From an uncultured Bacilli bacterium (GTDB taxonomy: Bacteria > Bacillota_I > Bacilli_A > RF39 > UBA660): 21,942 nt of DNA. Numbering within the stretch: position 1 is the stretch's first letter; every line of letters starts with the position of its first letter. A program made the translations under genes and the position numbers. The notes under the pieces are model-generated. The model searched no databases and had not been told where the DNA came from. It saw nothing but the letters and a program-made list of their open reading frames with translations. Below, piece after piece: positions 15,578 through 21,942 of the stretch. The DNA is taken from NCBI GenBank assembly GCA_910579455.1, contig CAJTUT010000020.1, forward strand, positions 1-21,942, written 5' to 3'.

Positions 15578-16723
15578 TTATCTTATTTGATTTAACTCTT
15601 CTGCATCAGGATTACCCTCTAAATATGCTTTTGTTAATCTATATTTATATAATGTTTTATCCTTAATTACCAAGAAGAAACTCTTCTGTCCTGGTATAGC
15701 TTCAAAGAATATAATGGACGTTCTATTATTTTCAGCAGCATCTACCAATTCTGTAAAGCTACTTACTGGTATTACTCTTTCAAATTTATCTTCGCTAATA
15801 TTTTCCGTTGCATTTACAATAAGTCGGTCATAATCTCTTAAAAACTTATGTAGCGTTAATATATAAATATTTTTTCTTCTATAGCTTACTATTAAATCTA
15901 TAGATATTATTAAGCCAGTTAGTGCTATTAGTAATAATATTGTTCCTAGAATAAAGAGAACTATATTTGTAATAACTGGACCATCCACTGTAAATAATGC
16001 ACCCTTATTATTAATCTTATCTGACGCAATATTAATGTCAATAGTCTGTTCTGATAAGGGAATATTAATTTGCAATTTATTCTTGTGATTCAAATTTTTT
16101 TCTGTTATATCGCTCTTTCCCTTTACATCAACATTCATTGTAACAACCAGTTTACTACTTGCACTAATACCATAATCTCTTTTATAAGAATTAACATAGT
16201 TATTATACTCATCGTAGTCTATATCAATATCCTCATTAATAACTAAATTATTTGAGTTTAATTTTTCTGTTTTCGGACTTAATAAATGGTACGTTTTTGT
16301 ATATAATACCTTAGATGAATCATTAGTATCATAAATTATTAAATCTCCTGTGATATTATAGGTATATTGATAATCTAAATTTTTTTCAGAATGTATTTCA
16401 TAGTTGAACTTTGTATTAACGCTACTAATTAGACTTGCGACATATTGCATACCACTATCTAAGTACTTTGTATCATAATAATTATTATCCTTTAAATATA
16501 CTTTATAATCGGCATCCCCTATTTCATGGTATCCAGCATCTGTAGCTTTGCCATTCAATTCAATAGAATAATTAAGTAAGATACATGAAACTATCAAAAT
16601 AAGTATACATAGTATAATAAATAACTTTAATACTGCTCCTTTCTTCAGTATTCTCTTTTTATTCTCTGGCTTTACTTTATAAGCCTTATCTTTACTTTTG
16701 TATTGTAAATCTCTCTTATTCAC
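15578..16723 (-). CDS. DUF5305 membrane protein
   Basis: A 381-residue protein with a basic cytosolic N-terminus, one membrane helix (about 31-50), an extracytoplasmic beta-rich domain (about 55-248), a second helix (about 250-278) and a cytosolic tail. VYLKDNNYYDTKYL, then YASLISSVNTKFNYEIH and YTYNITGDLIIYD match DUF5305, a family found beside signal peptidases in Bacillota and archaea. The function is not established; a chaperone or receptor role for signal-peptidase clients is an inference from gene pairing. The start is GTG. The GGAGG that serves it lies inside the last codons of the signal peptidase gene, whose stop codon is 1 bp upstream of the GTG, so translation is probably coupled. 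Confidence 0.8.
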   Translation of the reverse strand: MNKRDLQYKSKDKAYKVKPENKKRILKKGAVLKLFIILCILILIVSCILLNYSIELNGKATDAGYHEIGDADYKVYLKDNNYYDTKYLDSGMQYVASLISSVNTKFNYEIHSEKNLDYQYTYNITGDLIIYDTNDSSKVLYTKTYHLLSPKTEKLNSNNLVINEDIDIDYDEYNNYVNSYKRDYGISASSKLVVTMNVDVKGKSDITEKNLNHKNKLQINIPLSEQTIDINIASDKINNKGALFTVDGPVITNIVLFILGTILLLIALTGLIISIDLIVSYRRKNIYILTLHKFLRDYDRLIVNATENISEDKFERVIPVSSFTELVDAAENNRTSIIFFEAIPGQKSFFLVIKDKTLYKYRLTKAYLEGNPDAEELNQIR

Positions 16724-16724
16724 A

Positions 16725-17864
16725 TTATACCTCCACTAACTTTCTTAACCAAACACTAGGATATCCAACCATTGGAATTTTTAATTTTGTTACTCCTACA
16801 ATATCCTTATTAGTAACTACCCAAGTATCTATATTCTGTCCCTTTCTATCACCTTTTGTTAAAATATAATACTTTCCATTTTCCTTATTTATTTTTACGA
16901 TTCTATGAGTATAAATAGTATCCTTCATTTTAAAAACCAATACTTGCCCCTCCTTCAACCTATCTTTTTTTTCTCTATATGTTTTATCAATTAAGATCAT
17001 ATCCCCTATTTTTAAAGTAGGGTTCATGGAACCACTTCCTATAACTGCTATAGTGTAGGGAAATAAATTACTATAAAGGGCAATAACAATGACTGTAACA
17101 AAAAGAATAATTCCTGTTGCTACTTTTACTACAACAGAAGTATCTCTAATATCTTTTATTGTGTTTTTTTTAAACCTAAGATAAATAAGACTTCCTACAA
17201 ATATTGGTAATAATATTGCTAATATAGACTCTAGATATATTGATAAATTAGGAAATATCGGCATAGTATATAAGTACACGTTGGTAATTAATTGATATAT
17301 TATACACACTGTGTATCCATATTTATAGACAAAAAATGATAACATAGTATTTCTAAATATACTAGGAAACATAGTCAATGTAATTAGTTCTATTATTTTG
17401 GATTTATCTGCAAAATTATATAAATGAATACTTAATGATATATCAACTAATATAAATAGTAGAATAGAAAAAGCAATAATTATCTTCCGCTTTTCCCCTT
17501 TTTTACAAATATGATACCTAAATATCTCCTGAACAATAATTAACACAATAACAGGAAATATATTTTTAATGATACTAATAGGATTTAGACTATAAGATGT
17601 TTTTACATATCCTGTAAAAATACCAATTCCATACATAATGATTAAATATGAAATGGTATAAATCATCATATTTCTAATAATGCATTTTTTATCTAATACC
17701 TTTTCCTTTTCAAAACTAGATATAGATAAAGATATATATAATAAGCATAATAAAAAAATCAATAGATAATAATAATTTGATATTTTCATATAAACTATAT
17801 TTAGAATTAGGATAAAAATAGATAATATCTCTAGTATAATTAATTTAATCTCTGTTTTTTTCAT
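16725..17864 (-). CDS. sipW: SipW-type signal peptidase I with multi-spanning N-terminal extension
   Basis: A 379-residue membrane protease. The catalytic part is at the C-terminus: GSGSMNPTLKIGDMILI with nucleophile Ser279, YTHRIVKI with His320 in place of the Lys of ordinary bacterial type I peptidases, and TKGDRKGQNID with Asp339. His in that position marks the ER/SipW class, and the Ser-His-Asp spacing matches it. SipW proteins are usually near 190 residues. Here about 235 extra residues form roughly six or seven membrane helices. One of them carries QEIFRYH, faintly like the first motif of CPBP intramembrane proteases (weak). It should cleave the signal peptides of the TasA-like and Cys-rich proteins beside it. 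GGGGTG precedes the ATG. The symbol is by family analogy, not orthology proof. Confidence 0.85.
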   Translation of the reverse strand: MKKTEIKLIILEILSIFILILNIVYMKISNYYYLLIFLLCLLYISLSISSFEKEKVLDKKCIIRNMMIYTISYLIIMYGIGIFTGYVKTSYSLNPISIIKNIFPVIVLIIVQEIFRYHICKKGEKRKIIIAFSILLFILVDISLSIHLYNFADKSKIIELITLTMFPSIFRNTMLSFFVYKYGYTVCIIYQLITNVYLYTMPIFPNLSIYLESILAILLPIFVGSLIYLRFKKNTIKDIRDTSVVVKVATGIILFVTVIVIALYSNLFPYTIAVIGSGSMNPTLKIGDMILIDKTYREKKDRLKEGQVLVFKMKDTIYTHRIVKINKENGKYYILTKGDRKGQNIDTWVVTNKDIVGVTKLKIPMVGYPSVWLRKLVEV

Positions 17865-17885
17865 CTATTCACACCCCTAACAAAT

Positions 17886-17949
17886 CTAAAAGAAAAAGTG
17901 CAATTATTAACAGATTAGATTCTCCATATTATCCCTACATTACACTTTT
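17886..17949 (-). terminator. Possible attenuating terminator between TasA-like gene and signal peptidase
   Basis: On the minus strand AAAAGTGTAA (17949-17940) can pair with TTGCACTTTT (17903-17894), with one G-U pair, around a 36-nt loop, and CTTTTTCTTTT follows. The loop is long, so this is weaker than a classic hairpin. Partial readthrough would give more of the TasA-like transcript than of the peptidase transcript. Confidence 0.4.
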
Positions 17950-17971
17950 ATATTTCATAAATATCTAAATA

Positions 17972-18580
17972 CTATGATTGACTATATACAATTGTCGTTG
18001 ATAGATTACTAATAACAACATCATTTTTTGGTAGTTGTTCAGATGTAACACTATTGGCATACTTCAAAGTAAGTATCATTGACTTTGTTTCTCCCTTACT
18101 TAATGTATCATTCATTTGTACATTAGATCCATCATCATACGTTAATGTATAAGTAATATTACTACATACATTATTACTATCTACTACTGCAGTATCGCCT
18201 GTTCCTGTACAGGTTGGAGTTGATATCGTGACACTAGATACCTTTGCATCAAAGGTTCCTTCATTCACAACATCAAACTTATAAGTAACTGTATCCCCAG
18301 GATTCGTCAATGATACCGAATAATCTCCTATTTTTGTATCTTCCTCATTAATTGTTGGTGCAGTTATTTCCTTTGCTTCCCCAGTAGTTGTAACTGCCGC
18401 TAAATTAGAAAATTTAATTTTCCATGAAGATGCGGTTACCTTGGCATTACCATTAATATTTAACTGACTTGAAAAAGCAGCATATGCAATTCCAACAGCC
18501 GTTATTGCAGCTATTGCAGCTATTGCAGCTATTGCAGCTATAATAATAGTAAATATAATGGTATTTCTTTTTTCTTTCAT
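17972..18580 (-). CDS. TasA/camelysin-like secreted fibre or matrix protein
   Basis: A 202-residue exported protein. Residues 7-34 form a long signal peptide rich in Ala and Ile, ending GIAYA. The mature start AFSSQLNINGNAKVTASSWKIKF resembles SipW-cleaved TasA/camelysin-class proteins. The rest is a beta-sandwich-like domain (VSLTNPGDTVTYKFDVVNEGTFDAKVSSVTI) with two cysteines (CTGTGD and VCSN) that may pair. Relatives form extracellular fibres or surface proteases; which applies here is unknown. TasA proper is about 260 residues, so this is a shorter relative. It has its own promoter, AGGGTAGGG precedes the ATG, and the signal peptidase gene follows 107 bp downstream. Likely the most abundant product of the locus. 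Confidence 0.75.
   Translation of the reverse strand: MKEKRNTIIFTIIIAAIAAIAAIAAITAVGIAYAAFSSQLNINGNAKVTASSWKIKFSNLAAVTTTGEAKEITAPTINEEDTKIGDYSVSLTNPGDTVTYKFDVVNEGTFDAKVSSVTISTPTCTGTGDTAVVDSNNVCSNITYTLTYDDGSNVQMNDTLSKGETKSMILTLKYANSVTSEQLPKNDVVISNLSTTIVYSQS
18504..18539 (-). repeat. 9-bp microsatellite in the signal peptide
   Basis: Four perfect tandem copies of ATTGCAGCT (plus strand) encode repeated Ala-Ala-Ile in the hydrophobic core of the TasA-like signal peptide (residues about 15-26). Unit gain or loss keeps the frame and changes the hydrophobic core by three residues. Confidence 0.9.
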
Positions 18581-18606
18581 AATATCCCTACCCTTCTATA
18601 TTCTAT

Positions 18607-18635
18607 ATTATATCATAAGAAAGATTATTTTACAA
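18607..18635 (-). promoter_or_regulatory. Promoter of the TasA-like gene and SipW locus
   Basis: Minus-strand TTGTAA (18630-18635), 17-bp spacer ending in TGA, perfect TATAAT (18607-18612). This gives both a -35 box and an extended -10 (TGATATAAT). The start is predicted near 18600, about 20 nt before the ATG. Confidence 0.7.
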
Positions 18636-18959
18636 CCATGTTTTTTCTATTTCAGATACTAAATAATTACTTACTGATCATGGATTAATGAATGATTAAT
18701 GATAAATTTTAATCATTCACTATTTAGATATCACTAAAAACATAATGAAATAATTAAAATATCATAAGGAGCTTTTTCCTAAATTAACCTATAATCACAA
18801 CTTTTTTTAATTTCATAATTTTACCTTCATAATAATACTTTTTATCTCCTGTCTTTCAAAATAAGAAATTTATTTGAAATCGCTCCTGTAACCGTTGATA
18901 CAGATCCCTATTATGTATCATTGGTTAAGAATATATTTATCATTTATAACAAAAAAGGA
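18636..18959. other. Intergenic region with two palindromes, no supported gene
   Basis: The longest gene-free stretch between the SipW locus promoter and tsaD. It holds an 11-bp perfect inverted repeat (18689-18699 with 18709-18719) 54 bp upstream of the promoter -35 box. It also holds a two-part palindrome at 18889-18927 (TAACC/GGTTA outside TGATACA/TGTATCA). A plus-strand frame from 18819 to about 18981 is open but has no start codon or ribosome site. I see no tRNA or riboswitch pattern. Confidence 0.6.
18689..18719. promoter_or_regulatory. 11-bp inverted repeat upstream of the TasA-like promoter
   Basis: TGAATGATTAA pairs perfectly with TTAATCATTCA around a 9-nt AT-rich loop. No T-run follows on either strand, which argues against a terminator and leaves a protein-binding operator as an alternative. 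Role inferred. Confidence 0.4.
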
Positions 18960-19964
18960 TTAGTTCAATTTATCATTTGACTTTGAATTCAATGATAAAT
19001 CTGCTATCCTTCCCAATCGATATGCGTAATAACCAGCTGCCGCTATCATAGTGGCATTATCTGTACAATATTTCATAGAAGGGATAGTAACATTCAAACT
19101 CAGCTCTTCCTGCAAGTCTTTAATTTTTTCTCGTAAACCTGTGCTTGCTGCTACTCCTCCAGCTACTATTAAATTTCTAATATTATTTTCAATTAACGCC
19201 TTTCGTGTTTTTAAAATGAGAGATTCCACTGCTACCTTTTGAAAGGATGCAGCTAAATTTTCCCTATTAATAGATTCCTTTCTCTGTTCTAAATTATGAT
19301 TAAGATTAATCACAGCACTTTTCAAACCACTAAACGAAAAATTATAAGAATCGTCACGTAAGGGAACAGGTAATTGATAACTTGGAGTTCCCCCACAGGC
19401 TAGTTGATCTATTTTAGGACCACCTGGATACTCTAATCCTATTACCCTGGCCACTTTATCATAGCATTCACCAACAGCATCATCTAATGTTCCACCTAAT
19501 TTCTCAAACTTATAGTGATCCTTCATCAAAATGAGCTCTGTATGCCCTCCACTTACTACTAACGCTAATAATGGAAATTCCATCTTTTTTTCCAAACTAT
19601 TAGCATATATATGCCCTGCAATATGATGGACAGGTATTAATGGTTTATTATAAATGAATGATAAAGTTTTAGCCGCCTCTAATCCTACCAATAAAGATCC
19701 AATTAAACCAGGTCCATAAGTGATCGCTATCGCATCTATTTCCTCCATAGTCATATTTGCCTTTCCTAAGCACTCTTCAATTACAATTGTAATATTTCTA
19801 ACATGATGACGACTAGCTATTTCGGGAACAACACCACCATAGTTTTTATGAATGTCTATTTGAGAAGAGATAATCGTAGATATATCACTAACTCCATTCT
19901 TCACGATAGCACAACTAGTCTCATCACAACTACTTTCTATTCCCAATATATATATATCCTTCAT
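18960..19964 (-). CDS. tsaD: tRNA threonylcarbamoyladenosine biosynthesis protein TsaD
   Basis: A 334-residue Kae1/TsaD protein, full family length. It transfers the threonylcarbamoyl group to A37 of ANN-decoding tRNAs, working with TsaB and TsaE. Visible motifs: GIESSCDETSCAIV at the N-terminus, YGPGLIGSLLVGLEAAK, the metal-binding His-x-x-x-His in PVHHIAGHIYAN (about 110), VSGGHTELILM, DDAVGECYDKVAR, SFSGLKSAV and the C-terminal metal/nucleotide loop CTDNATMIAAAG. It is the last gene of the tsaE-tsaB-rimI-tsaD operon, 34 bp after rimI. A 9-bp inverted repeat at 18969-18977 with 18991-18999 overlaps its 3' end, and a T-run lies about 10 nt beyond; this may be its terminator. Highly conserved and intact. 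Confidence 0.97.
   Translation of the reverse strand: MKDIYILGIESSCDETSCAIVKNGVSDISTIISSQIDIHKNYGGVVPEIASRHHVRNITIVIEECLGKANMTMEEIDAIAITYGPGLIGSLLVGLEAAKTLSFIYNKPLIPVHHIAGHIYANSLEKKMEFPLLALVVSGGHTELILMKDHYKFEKLGGTLDDAVGECYDKVARVIGLEYPGGPKIDQLACGGTPSYQLPVPLRDDSYNFSFSGLKSAVINLNHNLEQRKESINRENLAASFQKVAVESLILKTRKALIENNIRNLIVAGGVAASTGLREKIKDLQEELSLNVTIPSMKYCTDNATMIAAAGYYAYRLGRIADLSLNSKSNDKLN
18969..18999 (-). terminator. Possible tsaD terminator stem
   Basis: TTTATCATT and AATGATAAA pair perfectly around a 13-nt loop at the end of tsaD. On the minus strand a run of six T residues (about 18950-18957) lies some 11 nt beyond the stem. The gap makes this a weak intrinsic terminator candidate. Confidence 0.35.
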
Positions 19965-19998
19965 AATACCACTCTTTCGCTTTTGTTATTACTAAAAA

Positions 19999-20415
19999 TT
20001 AGGTATGTAAAAGACAACTAGTAGCCTTTCGCTCCATTAAAATACCATCGGTTCCCTGATAATATTTTTTTCTAACCGCCCTCTTTTGAAATCCAAATTT
20101 TTCATATAAACTTAATGCTTCAAAATTGTCTTTTCTCACTTCTAAAGTAATATCCTTATCTACAGTTTTTATTAAGTATTCCATCAGTCTATTAGCAATG
20201 CCACAATTCCTATTAGCCATTTTTACCTCTAATTGGTTTATTTCAACTCTCTCATAAATTTCACTATAATAGAGATACCCAATTATTCTGCTTGCCTTTA
20301 TATAACCCAATATCTTAGCAAAAGGATTAACCTTAAGCTCATGTAAAATCTCATACTTAGAAAAAAGGAATCCCTCAAAATAATCTAAGTTATTTTCAGT
20401 TAATCTGATAATCAA
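19999..20415 (-). CDS. rimI: Ribosomal protein S18 alanine N-acetyltransferase (GNAT)
   Basis: A 138-residue GNAT-fold acetyltransferase. The acetyl-CoA pyrophosphate loop is NRNCGIANRLM (about residue 70), followed by ITLEVRKDNFEALSLYEKFGFQKRAVRKKYY, the RimI signature in which a Tyr near the end serves as the general acid. Position between tsaB and tsaD is the conserved Bacillota order, which supports RimI rather than another GNAT. The start is TTG at 20415, one base after the tsaB stop, with only a weak ribosome site (GAAAG), so it probably relies on translational coupling. In E. coli RimI acetylates the N-terminal Ala of S18; the target here is assumed from family. Confidence 0.9.
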   Translation of the reverse strand: MIIRLTENNLDYFEGFLFSKYEILHELKVNPFAKILGYIKASRIIGYLYYSEIYERVEINQLEVKMANRNCGIANRLMEYLIKTVDKDITLEVRKDNFEALSLYEKFGFQKRAVRKKYYQGTDGILMERKATSCLLHT

Positions 20416-20416
20416 A

Positions 20417-21034
20417 CTACATTCTACTTTCTTCTGCTTCTGTTAGTTTTAAATACTCTGGGTTAACCATGTGGGGGTTACATGATGATCCTTGACAAAA
20501 TCTATTCACTATCGTTTCAATATTTGGATTATATCCACACTTTTTCTCGCCTAAGTCAATTTCATTATTAGTTATAAACATATAATCTTCAACCTCACTT
20601 AAATGAGACAACAAATCAGATAATAAAATATGCTGAGGTTCCAAAATAACATCGTCATTATTATAAATAGCAGCATATACATAACCTCTCCTGGCATCTA
20701 TTAGGGGAACCTTTATAGGTGCCGAAATTGATGTAGCCATAGCCTCTAAACCATTAATCGGAATAATTGGAATTTTTAGACTCCATGCATATACCTTAGC
20801 AATCGTAATACCAACACGAATCCCTGTAAAAGATCCAGGCCCATTTACTACCATAATTTTATCAATACTATCGGGTCTTAATTCGTGTTCTTCAAACATA
20901 GAAGCAATTCTAGGTAAGGCAACCTTTGACAAATCTAATGATAAATCTTCTTTTATCTCTGAGATCAAATGACCTTCCTCAACAATACCTGTATATAGAT
21001 AACTACTTGATGTATCTATATATAAAATTCTCAT
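20417..21034 (-). CDS. tsaB: tRNA threonylcarbamoyladenosine biosynthesis protein TsaB
   Basis: A 205-residue ASKHA-fold protein, paralogue of TsaD, that forms the TsaB-TsaD-TsaE complex for t6A synthesis. Motifs: ILYIDTSSSYLYTGIVEEG at the N-terminus, VVNGPGSFTGIRVGITIAK (about 65-83), GLEAMA and DARRGYVYAAIYN. Its start codon overlaps the tsaE stop by 4 bp (ATGA), a typical coupling arrangement. The C-terminus (NPEYLKL) is the usual family ending, so the protein is complete, though at 205 residues it is slightly shorter than many relatives near 230. Confidence 0.95.
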   Translation of the reverse strand: MRILYIDTSSSYLYTGIVEEGHLISEIKEDLSLDLSKVALPRIASMFEEHELRPDSIDKIMVVNGPGSFTGIRVGITIAKVYAWSLKIPIIPINGLEAMATSISAPIKVPLIDARRGYVYAAIYNNDDVILEPQHILLSDLLSHLSEVEDYMFITNNEIDLGEKKCGYNPNIETIVNRFCQGSSCNPHMVNPEYLKLTEAEESRM

Positions 21035-21483
21035 AAAACTGCCTCACAGATTTCTTCGTACTTTTTACCATGAGGAATTAATGTAATGCTCCTAGTATCC
21101 TCATTAATTACCCTAAACTTAATATCTAGCCTTTTCTCTGGTAAATAATCAACTATAGTGTCACTCCACTCAATGATCGTAATGCCCTTTTTTTTATAAT
21201 ACTCTTCAATTCCCAACTCATCTACCTTTCCATCCAATCGGTAAACATCCATATGATATAGTGGTAACTCTCCTGTAGTATACTCTTTAATAATATTAAA
21301 AGTTGGAGAAGTGATATCTTCATCAATTTCTAATGCCTTCGCAAAACCTTTGGCAAATACAGTTTTTCCACTACCTAGATCTCCCTCTAAACATATTACC
21401 ATATTAGGAAATTTTTCAGATTCAATATTTTGAGCAAGCTCAATCGTTTCACTCTCTGAATAAGTTGTAATCTTATAATTCAT
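21031..21483 (-). CDS. tsaE: tRNA threonylcarbamoyladenosine biosynthesis ATPase TsaE
   Basis: A 150-residue P-loop ATPase that drives turnover of the t6A synthesis complex. The Walker A motif is GDLGSGKT near residue 35. SPTFNIIKEY and LYHMDVYRL follow, and EWSD contains the Walker-B-like acidic site. Length is normal. AAAGGTGAT lies 5 nt before the ATG. It is the first gene of the operon, starting 97 bp after the end of 5S rRNA. A weak promoter fits in that gap, and readthrough from the rRNA operon is also possible. Confidence 0.96.
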   Translation of the reverse strand: MNYKITTYSESETIELAQNIESEKFPNMVICLEGDLGSGKTVFAKGFAKALEIDEDITSPTFNIIKEYTTGELPLYHMDVYRLDGKVDELGIEEYYKKKGITIIEWSDTIVDYLPEKRLDIKFRVINEDTRSITLIPHGKKYEEICEAVL

Positions 21484-21500
21484 ATTCTATCACCTTTTAT

Positions 21501-21529
21501 AATATATCAAAAAAAAAATAGTTATACAA
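21501..21529 (-). promoter_or_regulatory. Possible promoter of the tsa operon
   Basis: Minus-strand TTGTAT (21524-21529), 17-bp spacer with ten consecutive T residues and TGA just before TATATT (21501-21506). The -35 is poor but the TGn extension compensates. The T-rich spacer could also contribute to transcription stopping after 5S rRNA. Confidence 0.45.
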
Positions 21530-21580
21530 TATAAAATAACCATTTTTACTTTATTTTACTATTCTTATATAAATAAAAAA

Positions 21581-21686
21581 ACTTGGCTACGTCCTATTTT
21601 TGCATACACTATCGTCGGCGTTAAGTGGCTTAACTTCTGTGTTCGGGATGGGAACAGGTGTACCCCACTTGCTATTGTAACCAAGT
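21581..21686 (-). rRNA. rrf: 5S ribosomal RNA
   Basis: About 106 nt on the minus strand. The terminal helix ACTTGGTTAC / GTAGCCAAGT closes the molecule, and the conserved loop segments CCCATCCCGAACACAG and GAAGTTAAG are present. TTTTTTTATTT follows the 3' end and can terminate the rRNA operon. Confidence 0.95.
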
Positions 21687-21747
21687 AAAATATAGAGAAA
21701 TAATTCTCTGAAAACTAAGATACTGTGTTCATCAAATTAACTAAATA

Positions 21748-21942
<195 letters not shown>

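Noticed and set aside
18504..18539. CRISPR-like repeat
   Set aside because: The 9-bp units are contiguous without spacers and lie in frame in a signal peptide. No CRISPR array or cas gene is present in the window.
18819..18981. Plus-strand open frame of about 54 codons in the gap after tsaD
   Set aside because: No start codon with ribosome site, no recognisable motif, and its end overlaps tsaD on the other strand. Probably chance.
19803..20021. 72-codon plus-strand frame across the tsaD start
   Set aside because: Antisense to tsaD with no ribosome site or homology signal.

Overview
The window is very AT-rich with strong GGAGG-type ribosome sites, sigma-A-like promoters and a tsaE-tsaB-rimI-tsaD operon next to an rRNA operon. 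This indicates a low-GC Bacillota. The SipW-type signal peptidase with DUF5305 and TasA-like proteins, and a very large NPCBM/F5-8C surface protein, fit an uncultured gut Bacilli/Erysipelotrichia-like lineage (inference from gene content; no taxonomic search was possible). Every intact gene reads on the minus strand. The only plus-strand coding remnant is a decayed ABC-transporter permease.

Layout. (1) 1-4012, accessory block: RhuM-family protein, DUF5680 protein, SPL-family radical SAM enzyme, a replication-initiator-like helix-turn-helix protein and an orphan zinc-ribbon protein. (2) 4060-6340, scarred region: plus-strand ABC permease remnant, Sel1-repeat protein, an exonuclease III pseudogene with at least two lesions, and an IS200-like element with a single Y1 transposase. 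The transposase ribosome site can be locked in a 22-bp stem. (3) 6349-13000: a 1267-residue secreted multidomain surface protein (NPCBM, transglutaminase-like Cys/His/Asp core, discoidin, Ig-like, repeat stalk, C-terminal membrane helix) with a near-consensus promoter, and a Ca2+-type P-type ATPase. (4) 13163-18580, a secretion locus. In transcription order it holds a TasA-like secreted protein, an enlarged SipW-type signal peptidase with a multi-spanning N-terminal domain, a DUF5305 membrane protein and two secreted proteins sharing a Cys-rich C-terminal domain. (5) 18960-21483: the tsaE-tsaB-rimI-tsaD operon. (6) 21581-21942: 5S rRNA and the 3' end of 23S rRNA.

How they fit together. The secretion locus looks like one module: signal peptidase plus its likely clients, which carry matching signal-peptide/mature-start motifs, with DUF5305 as an accessory membrane subunit. 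A hairpin with a U-tract after the first gene could make the abundant TasA-like protein transcript exceed the peptidase transcript. tsaE, tsaB and tsaD supply bacterial t6A tRNA-modification components and rimI a ribosomal-protein acetyltransferase. The region between the accessory block and the surface-protein gene has been reshaped by deletion, point decay and IS200 insertion.
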